NCBI GenBank assembly: GCA_027923505.1
Contig: BROI01000019.1
Span: 620,001-684,000 of the forward strand
Length of the DNA stretch: 64,000 nt
Direction of reading: 5' to 3'
Origin: Mayamaea pseudoterrestris
Lineage: Eukaryota; Bacillariophyta; Bacillariophyceae; Sellaphorales; Sellaphoraceae
Shown piece by piece: positions 35,601 through 46,513 of the stretch. The stretch's first letter is position 1. The number at the start of each line of letters is the position of its first letter. The notes below the pieces were generated by a model. The model was not told where the DNA came from. It did no database searches and saw only the letters and a list, made by a program, of their open reading frames with translations. Position numbers and translations under genes: made by a program.

Positions 35601-35775
35601 GGTGAATTTGGTTGGCGCATCAGCCTCCTGCTTGGCTTTTGCCTTCAGGTCAGCAGCTTTTGTTGGTACCGGTAGGTACTATGTGACTGCCTATCCTAGC
35701 AGTGGCAAACTTCAGATCCCCACAACCCTTTTTGTAAACTGGCTTGGGGCATGATCCAAGGTCACAAATTAATAG
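32681..35775. repeat. ~352-bp satellite array (family B), about nine copies
   Basis: Units of 351-352 bp start near 32681, 33030, 33382, 33734, 34086 and so on. Each is itself an old dimer: CCTAGCAGTGGCAAACAT occurs twice per unit (for example 33094 and 33267, 173 bp apart), as do GCATGATCCAAGG.CACAA and GCCTCCTGC. The left four to five copies are more alike; copies beyond 34.8 kb are more diverged and show deletions. Short open frames are by-products of the repeat. Confidence 0.92.
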
Positions 35776-35849
35776 TGCACAAGAGGAAAGGGGTTGGATG
35801 GATTAGCAGGCAAGGCAGATGCTCATGTAGTCAAAGCATGGTGTTCTGC
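35776..35849. repeat. Fragment of family A after the family B array
   Basis: AAGAGGAAAGGGGTTGGATGG and the following bases up to GTCAAAGCATGGTG match the middle of a family A unit. The family B array is therefore bounded on both sides by family A sequence, as if it arose within, or was inserted into, an A array. Confidence 0.75.
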
Positions 35850-36015
35850 AGGCTTGTCCACACAGCAAACTGCCATAATCCAATCCAATGGCCAGAGCCA
35901 TGTAGATTAATAGCTGGCAATTGACAAACATTGTTTCATAAGGAAGAAAGTGCAAGGCATTCATTGCTAGCCCACCTAGTCTCCAAGTTCTGGCACAGAG
36001 ACTGCCCTAATTTCG
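35850..36015 (-). repeat. Flanking repeat family C, one copy, reverse orientation
   Basis: The reverse complement of this stretch matches 20430-20770: AACTTGGAGACTAG, GCACTTTCT, ATGAAACAATG, TTGCCAGCTAT and GGCCATTGGA...GGACAAGCCTG appear in order. Together with the forward copies it brackets the whole A/B block as an inverted pair about 15 kb apart. Confidence 0.78.
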
Positions 36016-36024
36016 TGGCCCCAG

Positions 36025-36665
36025 GCATCTGAGATTGGTGACAAGTTGTCACCAATCACATTGCAGTCCACGGAGACACCAGCCAGGCATAACATTTTGT
36101 AGCACAGACTGAAATATGATGTTGGTACCATTCTGGTGTGATTTGGATGTACACATGGCATGTTATATGGGCAATTGAATGTCTAGCCATCTGCAGGCTG
36201 AGACTGGTGAGAAGTTCTCACCAGTCACATTGCACTCTACTAGGGCCCCCACCAGGCAGACCATCTTGTAGCTCAGTCAAAATAATGATTTTGGCACCAT
36301 TCTGGTTTGATTTGCGTGTATACATGGCATGTTATATGGGCAAGTGAATGTCAAGGCATCTGTGGGCTGAGACTGGTGACAAGTTGTCACCAATCACATT
36401 GCCGTCCACTGAGACACCAGCCAGGCATACCATCGTGTAGCGCGGCTTGAATAATGATGTTGGCACCATTCTTGTGTGATTTGGGTGTATACATGGCATA
36501 CTTTTTGGGCAATTGAATGTCAAGTATCTTTGGGATGAGACTGGTGACAAGTTCTCACAAGTCGCATTGCGGTCTATTTGGACACCAGCCACAGCCAGGC
36601 GTGCCATCTTGTAGCGCAGCCTAAACAATGATGCTGGCACCATTCTGGTGTGTTTTGGGTGTAGT
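36025..36665 (+). repeat. Diverged sat169 relics, about four copies
   Basis: Units of about 167-174 bp matching the 169-bp family start near 36029, 36203, 36370 and 36536, in the same orientation as the main array. The palindromes are longer here than in the main array. 36033-36057 is perfect with arms GATTGGTGACAA / TTGTCACCAATC. 36202-36226 is perfect with arms GACTGGTGAGAA / TTCTCACCAGTC. The paired differences between these two copies keep both palindromes intact. Confidence 0.85.
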
Positions 36666-36941
36666 ATATATGGCTCGAAGAAATTGCAATTAAGAGCTGA
36701 CCAAACAAAACGGTGACCATCGACATACCGGTAGGCATGCAGATTTGGTGGTATCACCACCATGCTATTTATTGTCTTTCTACACTTATCAGAGCGTCCC
36801 AATCTTTAGTGAGCTGTTAGTTTGAAATACTACACGATATTTACAATTTGTGAAGCTGCATACCTATTTCACTGTGTGACTCTTACAATTTTACAAAGGG
36901 ATCGTAGGTAACCAGTCTAAATTGGTCAATATCAGCAGCAC
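36666..36941. other. Boundary between satellite relics and genes
   Basis: This short unique stretch is the 3' flank of the F-box/SPRY gene. Nothing else was recognised. Confidence 0.45.
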
Positions 36942-38552
36942 TTACTCCAATGCCTTCTTTTGTACGATTGCCGCCTGGACTGCGTGCATTTGCTTTTGCA
37001 TATAGCCAGCCAAATCAAATTGAAATGGTCCGACAAAGTTGCATCGCACCAAACTCGACGAGTCCACACCCACGACGGGGTACAGGCCAACATGTTCGGC
37101 ATCACCATCAAAAACTTGTTCCATGGCCGTTCCCAGACTGCGGCCGTTCAACGTAAAGAAGATTGTATTGTTGCAGTAATCCACTCCGCAACCCACCACA
37201 TCGCCTTGACCAAACCTGGGGCCATACTGCTGTCGCATGGAACCGGACCCATGGAAGAAACCTCCGTCGTCGCCGTGGTAGCCATAGGAAAGAGCATCCC
37301 AACCGGGCATTCGTGTTGTGCAGTAGAATCGACAGCCAGCCAAACCAACCGCGACACATTCGTCCGACGACGCAGCTCCTTCCTGTAAAGACGCGTCAAT
37401 GTTGCTGCCGGCCTCTTCGTCATTGTTTGCAGCTTCTGCCATGATGGATACTTCAAAGTAAGATACCAATCGAGGCGTCAAGTTGATACTTCCATCACTC
37501 TGCATAAAGGGTGACGTAAATGGTCGCCAATTGCATTCCTCCGGCAACGAAAGGGTTCGACGAATCGTGGCGCGGAGTGAAAATCGACGGCAAAGCAAGG
37601 CCCGCCGCGAATGCAGCCGTTCCGTCGGTCGAGCGAGTGGATAATTGGCTCGAACGGAGCGATCACCGTGGCCAATCGGACCAGTGTATTGAATCGCTGA
37701 ATGAATCAATGGGAGGTGTGTACAGATAAGCGCATGGAGAATTCAAAGAAATTTGGTAATATACACATGTCAATATCACATACCTTTGCTACCATCCGTC
37801 AATGCCCTCGTCTGCAGGACTGGGCCATCCTGACTCGATATAATGCGTCGAGACGAAATGGAACCATTGACAATCACCGGTCGCGTCGCCTTGGGCGGTG
37901 CATGCACAAGCGTCGACTCGTCAATCCCCGTGCTTTGCTGCTGACAGGCAAGCTTTAGCATCATGGCTAGTTCGGATGGATTCGTCTCTTTGCTTATATT
38001 GCCTTCCAGCTGACTGACAATAATCTTGTTCAAGCAGTCGCCTAAAAATGGCCATTGACTTTCAATGTAGTTTCGCCAAATGTAAGGGTCGCTCAAAACG
38101 AGTCGACTGGCTCGGTTCGTCTGTCGCCACAAGTCAACACTCTCGCAGCTCAAAAAGCTTGATACTTGGAGCATCAAATCGTCCGATAAAAGAGACAATA
38201 GACATTCTGGTCCTTCTGGTGTATTGCTTTGACGACGCTGCGTGACATGCGAATCGCTTCGTCGAATTTCGTTTTCTTTCATGGCCGGAGCAAGTTCAAC
38301 GAACGAAAGGCGCTGGCGGGAGCGAGCACGGCGCATCTTGGCAAGCTTTCGTTGTATCTTTTGTATCAAATAGCGACTAGCTTTGTCGTCAATGTGCGAA
38401 ACGGCGTTGCTATCTTTGGACGAAAGATTGCGCAACATGGTCGAAAGGCTTCGCAAGTCGTGATGCTGCGTGTCAAGAAAGTGGGGCCGCGGAATTTCGA
38501 GTGCCTGCCACGAGAATCCGAACCTTGTACTGAATCTTGACAGTCGAAGCAT
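36942..38552 (-). CDS. F-box and SPRY domain protein
   Basis: Exons 38552-37784 and 37696-36942 are joined across an 87-bp intron (GTATGT...TTCAG) to give 507 aa. The start is the first ATG; an upstream exon is possible. Residues ~60-95 are a basic helix (IQKIQRKLAKMRRARSRQR). An F-box follows at about 115-160 (LLSLLSDDLMLQVSSFLSC, then SDPYIWRNYI). Exon 2 encodes a SPRY domain of about 310-490 (YFEVSIM, VGLAGCRFY, GWDALSYGYHGDDG, FGQGDVVGCGVDY, IFFTLNG, LYPVVG). The order F-box then SPRY matches FBXO45-type substrate receptors of SCF-like ubiquitin ligases; the SPRY sequence is closer in style to RanBPM/Ash2 domains. Substrate unknown. Confidence 0.82.
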
Positions 38553-39430
38553 CTGCTCGGCTTGTTCCACGGTTGACGGACCCGAACGTTGTGATGTCAG
38601 CGAACAACCATCTGGTGTGAAAAGAAACTATCTTACGTCATATTCAGCCAATGGCAGTGCATGACACGTCACTTCGCGTTGCGACATTCGACGACGAAAC
38701 TCCGATGCAAAACGTTTCGGTTTCGGCCATGGCATCACAGATCACAGCTCACCAGCTCATCCATTGTCAAAGCTTTCACTGTCACTACGACGTAGTTATT
38801 GACAATGTGTTCTCCATTTTGTTTCGTCATGAAGGATTATTTGATACTAGCCGTTTTTGATTGAGCATGTAGCAGGGTCGACTGATGACGCCGCTCATCG
38901 CACATTAGTGCGCTCTCATGCCGTTTCGATTTTCGACCTCACGCAGTATTTTGCGGCCCGTATTGCGAAATGACATTCACGGTTAACAATCAGACTTGTT
39001 ATTCTTGTCTACGCTGCGTAGATGTCGCAATGGCTGAAGGCTTACGGTTAGATGCGTATGTATATGCCTTGTTCTGCTTCTTCTACATGTAAGGAAGTTT
39101 GATCTCGCACCAAGACAGGCTCATCTATCATGAGTACTCTAATATTGATGAGGGAGCGCACTCTTCTACTGATGCCGTTGAAATCGAGACATCCGCAGCA
39201 GCAGGGGAGGGGGCAGATCCATTGACTAATGGTTTCGCAGTTTCGCGAGTATCCCTGCTCCCTGCTGCAAGATAAGAGGCTCAATGACCTGCCACAGCCC
39301 GACGCTGGACCACAATTATATACCAATGGAACCGAACTACTTGAGATGAAATAAACAAAATTTATTATGCGCTATAGCGATTGTGGAATATATAAACGAA
39401 TGTCGACACTGTAGAAAGTGCTGACACTTT
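38553..39430. other. Intergenic region without a convincing gene
   Basis: About 880 bp hold the 5' region of the F-box/SPRY gene and the 3' flank of the RING gene. A cysteine-rich 92-codon frame on the minus strand (39326-39048) has no family resemblance and is not called. No tRNA or repeat was seen. Confidence 0.4.
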
Positions 39431-40195
39431 TTAGTAGAAATAGTGATCGGGGTCGTTTGGATCGGCACACTCGCAAGTGCTCGCAGCGCTCGTGCTTCCC
39501 GTGCTGCAGTCGTCACTGTCTAGACGCTTGGTTGGTTCGTTGCTACTCACTTCCACGCAAGTCTCGAGCTGGCCAAAAAGGCTCTTGCTAGGATCGGCAA
39601 AGAAGCAATTGTGCATGCCCGACGGATGGCAGCCACAGCTGACAGTCTCGCGGTCCTTCATGCGAAGCACTCTTTGCTTTTCATATAAAACGTCGTCCGT
39701 TTCGAGTTCATAGCGGCACTCGGGGCAGGTGCAAGTCTTGGACAGCCAGCTGGTTGAGCAGTTGATGTGGTATACGTGGCCGCACGGCAAGCGAACGAGA
39801 GCCACACCGTCTATCAAGCGCTCACAGCAGACTCCGCATGTAGAATCGTCATGTTCAAACTGCTTCTTGTGTGGACGGAGGATGCGAGCACGTGGTAATT
39901 TTGAGAGTGCTGCCTCGCTGGCTCGTGGAGGGGTCTTGTGAGAGCCGTCGCCGTCAATGCCAATGACTGCTTGGAATCGGCGCATAATGTCATCCATGTC
40001 TTGGGAGCTCTGTCGAAGCACGTCTTCGTACGAGCCCTGAAAGCTGTAGCTTCCTTCTTGTGGAGCCTGGAAGGAGGCAGCCATTGCCCATAGTGACGAG
40101 TCCTTGTTTTTGTCGACGGACTCTCGAGATGAGCTTCTTAAAACAGGTCGGCGTTTACCGTCGCTAGATTTGGTGCGAAAGAGTGGTAGCGGCAT
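39431..40195 (-). CDS. RING-H2 finger protein, probable E3 ubiquitin ligase
   Basis: This intronless gene encodes 254 aa from the ATG at 40195. The only recognisable domain is a canonical RING-H2: C120-x2-C123-x14-C138-x-H140-x2-H143-x2-C146-x10-C157-x2-C160, with CGHVYHINC at its centre. The N-terminus is basic and serine-rich, and residues ~50-85 include a DMDDIMRRFQAVIG helix. After the RING comes a cysteine/histidine cluster (CGCHPSGMHNC) that might bind a further metal. The tail ends in an S/T- and D-rich stretch. It has no signal peptide or membrane helix, so it is a soluble ligase. Target unknown. Confidence 0.85.
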   Translation of the reverse strand: MPLPLFRTKSSDGKRRPVLRSSSRESVDKNKDSSLWAMAASFQAPQEGSYSFQGSYEDVLRQSSQDMDDIMRRFQAVIGIDGDGSHKTPPRASEAALSKLPRARILRPHKKQFEHDDSTCGVCCERLIDGVALVRLPCGHVYHINCSTSWLSKTCTCPECRYELETDDVLYEKQRVLRMKDRETVSCGCHPSGMHNCFFADPSKSLFGQLETCVEVSSNEPTKRLDSDDCSTGSTSAASTCECADPNDPDHYFY

Positions 40196-40956
40196 GCTTT
40201 TGACTTGTTAATATTTTTGGTGGCGAGATTGTTTTATGGTCTGCTTAGCTCTCGAAATATAATGAGAAGGCGTCAAGTAGTAACTTCAATCATCATCTTT
40301 CAAGCCTTCTTTCAAGGCTCCTTGGACCTTCGAGTCTCATTGAAGTGTGACTTAACATCTAAGCCCTCTGCCAAAGTTGACACCGTTGTTCCTCCTGGAT
40401 TTCTGTCTATTGCCTCAAGTCAAGATTAAGTTCAAACTACGACTCCCAAACACTGAATGAAGCCAAAATGACCGCATGGCTGTCAATAGGCCCAAAACAG
40501 AAACATCAACGTCTTATCAGCAGAACTCGGAGTCGCGATTTCATTCTTTGGGCGCATACTCACTGTTCGTGAGTGCAGTAGTATACCCTAGCTAGCGGCA
40601 ACCAGCATAGCACGTAACCTCCCTTCATCGCAGCCAAATTTTGTTATCTGTGAAGAGATTTTGTTGAGTGTGTGGGCATGTGTCTCAGCACTTTTAGCAA
40701 AAGAATCCAGATGTGTAAGTTTACAACAGCGATTGAGCGTTCCTCCTATTGCACTTGGTTGAAATCCAGAAGTGCGACAGTGCGACCTATCTTTTTCTAA
40801 TAGCAACCTGGTAAAAAGTGACAAAGCGACGTTACTATTTGTCTAATTTGTTGTATTAACACTTACGATGACTCAGGAGCTACAAAAGCGCTCGCGAACC
40901 ACGAAGCGTTGTGTGTTGTGTAATTCTATTGGCCGCTCACTGATTACGCCACTCGT
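40196..40956. other. Intergenic region, nothing recognised
   Basis: About 760 bp hold the promoter region of the RING-H2 gene and the 3' flank of the FHA-like/RING gene. Only short frames without family features occur. Confidence 0.4.
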
Positions 40957-41971
40957 TTAATCGTCGTCAATGGCAATGGCCGTTGCTTCCGAAGAGCCGT
41001 CGCCGCCATTTGCAACTACCGTCGGCGCCTTGTTGGCCCGATTCCGCCGCTGTCGTTTCGTTGGTCGAGTCAGTGGATGTACTACAGCGATTGGTTCAAT
41101 TTCAACGACATCGGCGCGTCGCTCCTCATAGACTTGCGCATCGTCCGCACTGAAAAAGTTGCTCTTGACCATGGAGTGAATGATATTGTCTACTGTTCGA
41201 CATGGCACTTGGCTCTGTACCGCTGTTCGGCACTGTTCAAGAAAAGAGGGAAGAATATATGTGAGCGAGAATACCGCACACGCTTGACCGACCGCAGTAA
41301 CAACCACATTTTCCCCTCATCCTTTAACATAAACACGGTATATTACGTACCGTCGGACATTCGTTGCATGACGAAACGCATTCCTTGCAGAAAGCGTGCC
41401 CACAAGGCACCAATGTCGTTGACTGTACTTGAATCTCCAAGCAGTACGGACAGAAGCATTCCTCCGTCGCTGGGTGCGCCGTGGAGTTTGCATGCGCCGC
41501 CGCCGTGGCTGCAGACTCCAAACTAGCAGCAGCTGCGGCGGCTTGCGACTTTGGACTTGCATTTTTGAATCGATTAAAGAATGACGCCGACTCTTGAATG
41601 CGAACTTGGTAGGAGTAGTGGCAATGGCCGTTGCTGCATTTTAGCGCAAGTACATCACCATGTTTTAGCGTTCGCAGCATCGTCCCTGAAAATGGGACAT
41701 TGTTGATAAAATACATCGACTTTTCTTGCGCTCCCTGTACTTGCAAGTGGCTCGTCCCGTTGGCCGCATCCACCAGTGGTGCATTCATCGCGGCGTGCAC
41801 CAAGCAAACGGCCGGATCCAAACCGCTCGATGGAGCAATACCAGTGAATGGATTGGCGCCCAGCGTAACTGACGACAAGGCCGAAATGTCAATGCAAGGC
41901 TTTGGAGGCGGTCCGATCACTGGTATACTAGCTGGTATCGGCAAGGCGTCGAGGAAAACTTGAGGCGGCAT
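40957..41971 (-). CDS. FHA-like and RING (C3HC4) domain protein, possible CHFR/RNF8-type ligase
   Basis: Exons 41971-41351 and 41232-40957 are joined across a 118-bp intron (GTACGT...GAACAG), giving 298 aa. The N-terminal region (about 55-130) reads like a diverged FHA domain: LVHAAMNAPLVDAANGTS, then LKHGDVLAL. A RING follows: C174-x2-C177-x12-C190-x-H192-x2-C195-x2-C198-x6-C205-x2-C208. The last cysteine, C208, is the first codon of exon 2, so only the spliced form has a complete RING; this confirms the intron. The tail has a basic nuclear signal (RPTKRQRRNR) and ends DDD. FHA-plus-RING suggests a phosphothreonine-reading ubiquitin ligase in the nucleus. The RING is certain, the FHA less so. 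Confidence 0.75.
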
Positions 41972-42563
41972 ATTTGGCGTGAATTGATTGATGCAGTGCG
42001 CTGCACTAAATTTGCGGTGACGACAAGTAGGCTTTGGCTTTGCAGCTCTAGCGTGAACAAGGAAATCTAAGGACTCTAGTAAACTCTCAAGTCAACCAAA
42101 GAGCAATCAGAAAAATTCCTTGTCTGGAATAATTCTTCGATGGGCGAGGAGAGTCGGATGAAGAATTCCAGCGAGCGAAAAAAGGCAACGGCTGCAACAC
42201 GATTCTCACAATTCACCGCAGTATTGGTTAGACGCTGCAATGAATCGTATCAAAACCCGTGTCGAAGAAGGAAAGCGCTTATAACAAGTAATGTTGTGGA
42301 GTTGGCAGCAAATGCGCGGCTGTTGGATCAGCGATGAGCAATTTCGGGGGTCAAATGCGGGTCGGCCGCAACCCTCGAGTTTAGCTAGACAATGAGTAGC
42401 AAAGAATAAGAGATGGGTGCAATGCCCATCGGTCAGGGCTCAATCGTTATGGGAAAGAGAGAAAGTTTACGTAGCTATTGTCGAGCCAGCGAAACAGCGG
42501 CTGTAAATTCCAAGTAAAGGCGTTGCAATAACGCGACATGTTTGCTATCTTTATTCTATTCAT
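41972..42563. other. Intergenic region, nothing recognised
   Basis: About 590 bp lie upstream of the FHA-like/RING gene and downstream of the MscS gene. No RNA gene, repeat or convincing frame was seen. Confidence 0.4.
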
Positions 42564-45500
42564 CTATTTCTTCTGCTCAAACATGGCCGAAACTGTGCGC
42601 CAATCGACCGACTCGAGAGTGTTACTGCGTGATCGGTTTGCAGGTTTGCTCCCATCCTCTTCCGTAACACTAGCCTGGTCGGAAACATTACGATTCGCAA
42701 GCGCCGACAGGGCGCTGGCGGCGTTTGCAAACGTGAGTTCAACCGGCTTTGACGGCGAGCGGTAACGCATATTCATCTTCTTGGACAGCTCAAGGCAGAA
42801 GCTTGTGAGGTCTGCCTTGCTTTGGCTAATCATGGCCGAGTGCTGCCAGCTCTCTCGGTGCTCGGCGCAGACAGAGTACTCGACGAACCCCAAGTCCACC
42901 TCGACGCGATTGGCGCGAAAGCTACTAAAGGCACGCCATTCACGAGGGCGGGCTTTGATAAATTCTTCAACAGCGCCCTTGAAGACCTTGAGTAGCTTGT
43001 AGGAAACGTCCAAGGGAAACTTAATCGCAAAGCTCACAGACGCCTTCGGGGACCGAGCGCCATTGATGATACGGCAAGTCGCCAATGTGCTGTTTGCATA
43101 AGTCGCAACCTCATTGGTGGAACCATATAAAACAGTGGTGGTAAACAAATCCACGTCCTTGACAATCCAGCCAGGTGATCCAGAACCAGGCGTGTCCGTC
43201 ATTGGGTTGCTGACATTGATTCTGTCACCAATGTCGTATGGCTTGCGGTAAATGATGAACATTGCGCCCGAGAAAAATTGGGCAGCGGCACTGCCAATCA
43301 TGAAGGCAAACCCAATGACAAAACCACTGACGGATGCAAAAAGGACAATGGGGTCGATACCGAGAAATGACAGCACGACGCAAATAATGATGAAGTAAAA
43401 GACAACATTGAAGAGGGTCTCAAAGGCTGCGTCCATTCTGGTCGAATTAGCAACGGATGCTCGCAAAAGGCGCAATTCCTTGTAGACAGAGTCTATACTC
43501 TTAGCACAGTCCAACAAACTGAGAGTCCCATCGCGCTCCGGTCGAAAGAGTTTGATCAAGGCCTTGAGCTTCTCCTCATCCATATCACCATTGCGATCAA
43601 TGGCGAGCGAGGCAATCAAATCAAAGCGAAGCATGTCCTCCTTGCCTGCAAGACGCTTGTACAGTGCTTCAGTTGAAGCGACGCAATCGCTTCTGGTCGA
43701 CGCAGATCCAAATGCCGCTGAAAACGGAAAGGATGTGTTCAGATACGAAAGTGACTGTCGAAACTGAATGATGGCTGAAATCGGCGCCTTCTTCTCCTGG
43801 GCATTGCCAAAGTCTGGTTCTTCCCATGCTCCCAGTAGCTCAGCAATCCGAATCTTCTGAATGCTAGACAGGTTAGCTTGCTGCATAAGCGTGTTGCTGC
43901 CGGCGCCACCAGAAGTAACGCTTGGCCCTCGAACATGTCGTGGGCTGTTGCCAGCCACATCGCTTCCCTTGCTCCCTTCCTCCTCGTCCAAGGCATACCG
44001 TCCCATATCAAGCCCAAGATCTTCCATTTCGTATCCGAGCGCCTCCTTGTCTCGGGCCAACGCCGCGACTTGTCCAATGAGGAGTGATTTTTTCATGACG
44101 GTAGTGAGATCTTCGGCATACCGGTGATAGGTCTTCTTTCCAAACCAAAGGCCAACCCAAAATCGTTTGGCCGCTACGACGACGGACACAACCATTGCCA
44201 CTGCAAGCAAAGAGCCAAGTGTGAGCTACAAGACGCGATGAAAGCAGGCATAAATCACATAGCCAATGCATCGACGCACCAATGAGAGCAGACTTGTATT
44301 CCGGCGCCGAAACAAAACTGCCAGCCGGGTTTTGGTCATTAAAAAGGTCCACATATTCCTGTAGAAATTTCATGCTTGTGTGAGTCCCTTGCGATGTTAG
44401 ATGCATCGATCTTAGCATGCCAACGTACCTGCCAGTACAGCCAGTGACGCGCAAACTTGCTCGATCCGTACAGCAGCACAAAGTCATAGACTCCCCACCA
44501 AAAGAGGATAAAGGGCCATCCTTTGCTCTGGACTACAAACAATGTTGCAAAGGGACCGATCAGCTGGACTGCCCACTTTGTGCGAAGCGCCAAAAACTCA
44601 ATGATAAAGGCTTGCGTCGCGAGCGCCAACGACAGTGTTAGCGGTTGCCGGCAGCAGACAAAGAGCACCCACCAAGACGCGCTCGCTTCGTCAAATATAA
44701 GCTTGGTGATGGACGCTAGTCCCGTCGCGCCGCTCAACGTCGAGTTGCCCGTTGTGGCATCGATTTGCGTTTCGAGCGCATCATTGCATTCCTCGCTCGT
44801 TCCGCATGGTGGGTTTCCAACCAAGTAATACAAGATTGCAGCCACTCCCAAAGCCGGCAAGGTGAGGAAGAGTAGCAAGAACTTTAAATAAGTAAACATG
44901 CTCATCTTTTTAAATCGAATCCAGTCCTCGAAATCCTTGTAGCGCGATTTGATCTTCATACGCGTCGTGGCGCGCAGTGGATGTGACCGGCCAAGCCCAG
45001 AGTTGGTTCGCATGTTTTCTCCATCAGTGTGAAAGTTTGGGCTGTGATGCTCCTTGCTTGACTCTGCCTCTTGGTCCGTCTCTTGGTTCTCCAAGTCGTC
45101 TTCCTCGTCCGTCTTTTTCGATAAATCACGAATTGACTTGGCTGCATTTGCATGAATCGTTGCCTTGAGTGCATTCCAACGATCGTGCGTCGCGCTCGTC
45201 GGCTTTGGGCTACCAGCGTCTCCATGTCCCGCTTCAGTCTGCAGCAAGGAGTCTTTCGGAGCGGCATTGTTTCGCTTCATGAGCGTGACGGCATTCTTAA
45301 TGAGCTTGTCTTGATCCGACGAGAATTCATTTGAATCGTCCATCCGAAGGCTTTCAAGCGCATGCAAACCTCGCGTCGACATGCCATGTTGCTTATTGAG
45401 TACCGATAAGTCTGAAGCAAGCTGAAACAAATCCTCGGCCGTGCTCTTGGTGTTTGTCGTTTGCGTGTGCGTCGCTGCTCGATGCAAGGTTGGTTTCGTA

Positions 45501-46169
45501 AGCTTGGGAGTGACAGCGTCACCTGGCGCAAACACCGCCGGTTCAGCCTCCTCTGGAACATGACCAAGAATAGTTTGTTGCGCCTCACTTGGACCAGGTC
45601 GGGTAGGATCAAGCCTATCAAGCTGGTGTTGAATTAGCGCGTCCGCCTCCGTCTCCATGGGGTCGGCCAAGAGGCTGCTCGCCGCCGCTCCATGACGATG
45701 CAAATGAAAGTCGGGATTTGAAATATGAGAAAGAACGTCGTCGTCAAATTCCCGTCTGTCAATGGACATCATTGGTAGACCAGAAGCTCCCCATTTGACA
45801 GTCCTGTGAACGAGATTGTACGGCGTGAGCGTGCGCGAAAGCCTTGCGGGCGGCGCGCCGGAGTATTTAAAATTCTGCTTACCTATCCTTCAAACCCGAC
45901 GGAATGGGAGACCGAGACCGGGAAGACGCAGAAGTATTCCGATTCACTGCCGAAGGACGAGCCATTCCGAGAAGCGGATGCGAAAGCTCGTCAAACGAAG
46001 GAACGTCGGGTGGCCGAACAGGAGATTGCTGTGGAGATAGTGGCGGCAGCGTCATGGTAGGTTCATTTGCTCCAAGCTCATTGAATCCATCCAAGCCACC
46101 ATCAGATCGCTTCGCAGCTGTCTGCTGGCCTGCCTCGCTGGATGCGGCTGCTTCCTCCGGCGAAACCAT
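42564..46169 (-). CDS. MscS-like mechanosensitive ion channel with EF-hands
   Basis: Four exons, 46169-45883, 45803-44429, 44358-44280 and 44200-42564, with introns of 79, 70 and 79 bp, keep frame throughout and give 1,125 aa. The first ATG has context ACCATGG. Residues 1-390 are hydrophilic and acidic. Membrane helices start near 397-420 (FLLLFLTLPALGVAAILYYL), with more at about 460-535. Exon 3 encodes only the link after HWLYWQ (EYVDLFNDQNPAG). An EF-hand pair lies near 782-815 (DRNGDMDEEKL, then RPERDGTLSL; the second loop is imperfect). The MscS pore helix and beta domain follow at about 840-960 (GSAAAQFFSGAMFIIYRKPYDIGDRI). This layout resembles calcium-regulated MscS channels of algae, plants and fungi in organelle or ER membranes. 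It is divergent from the HisRS gene. Confidence 0.9.
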
Positions 46170-46513
46170 GGTAGGATATGGCAAGGTGAGTGAGTGTGTG
46201 TGTGGATTTTGGAAGATCGGCTTTCTCGTCCGCGCCGCTGCTCGTGAATCGGGTTTTTGAGTCATGTAAGCCCGACTGGCGCGAGAGCCTGCCGATCACA
46301 CATTCTAACGATTCGTGCCCGTCCTCACGATTTCTAGTGGCGATGCGATGTCTCGTCTCGTGTGACGTTTCATAAAGTCGACTCGTTCAAACTTTGATGC
46401 ATTCGCCATGATCACTACCATGCCCTGGCCATTCTTCTTGCAAGCTCAATAAACAAATCTCGGAGTAGCAGGAGCACTTTGCAAAGCTCTAAAAACAAGA
46501 GATTGCTAAGAAT
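46170..46513. promoter_or_regulatory. Divergent promoter region of MscS and HisRS genes
   Basis: The 344 bp lie between two opposite starts. It presumably holds both promoters; a GT-rich run (GTGAGTGAGTGTGTGTGTGG near 46186) lies close to the MscS start. No defined motif was assigned. Confidence 0.45.

Noticed and set aside
32611-35605. 60-86-codon frames in family B
   Set aside because: By-products of the 352-bp repeat, present in overlapping frames on both strands.
20424-36665. Remains of LTR or other virus-like elements within the satellite blocks
   Set aside because: No reverse transcriptase, integrase, capsid or polymerase-like stretch and no long direct terminal repeats were seen.
36666-36800. 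Telomere-like or simple-repeat sequence at satellite edges
   Set aside because: No run of TTAGGG-type or other short tandem repeat was found at any block edge.
39048-39326. Cysteine-rich 92-codon minus-strand frame
   Set aside because: No regular cysteine spacing, no signal peptide, and no good start; probably chance.
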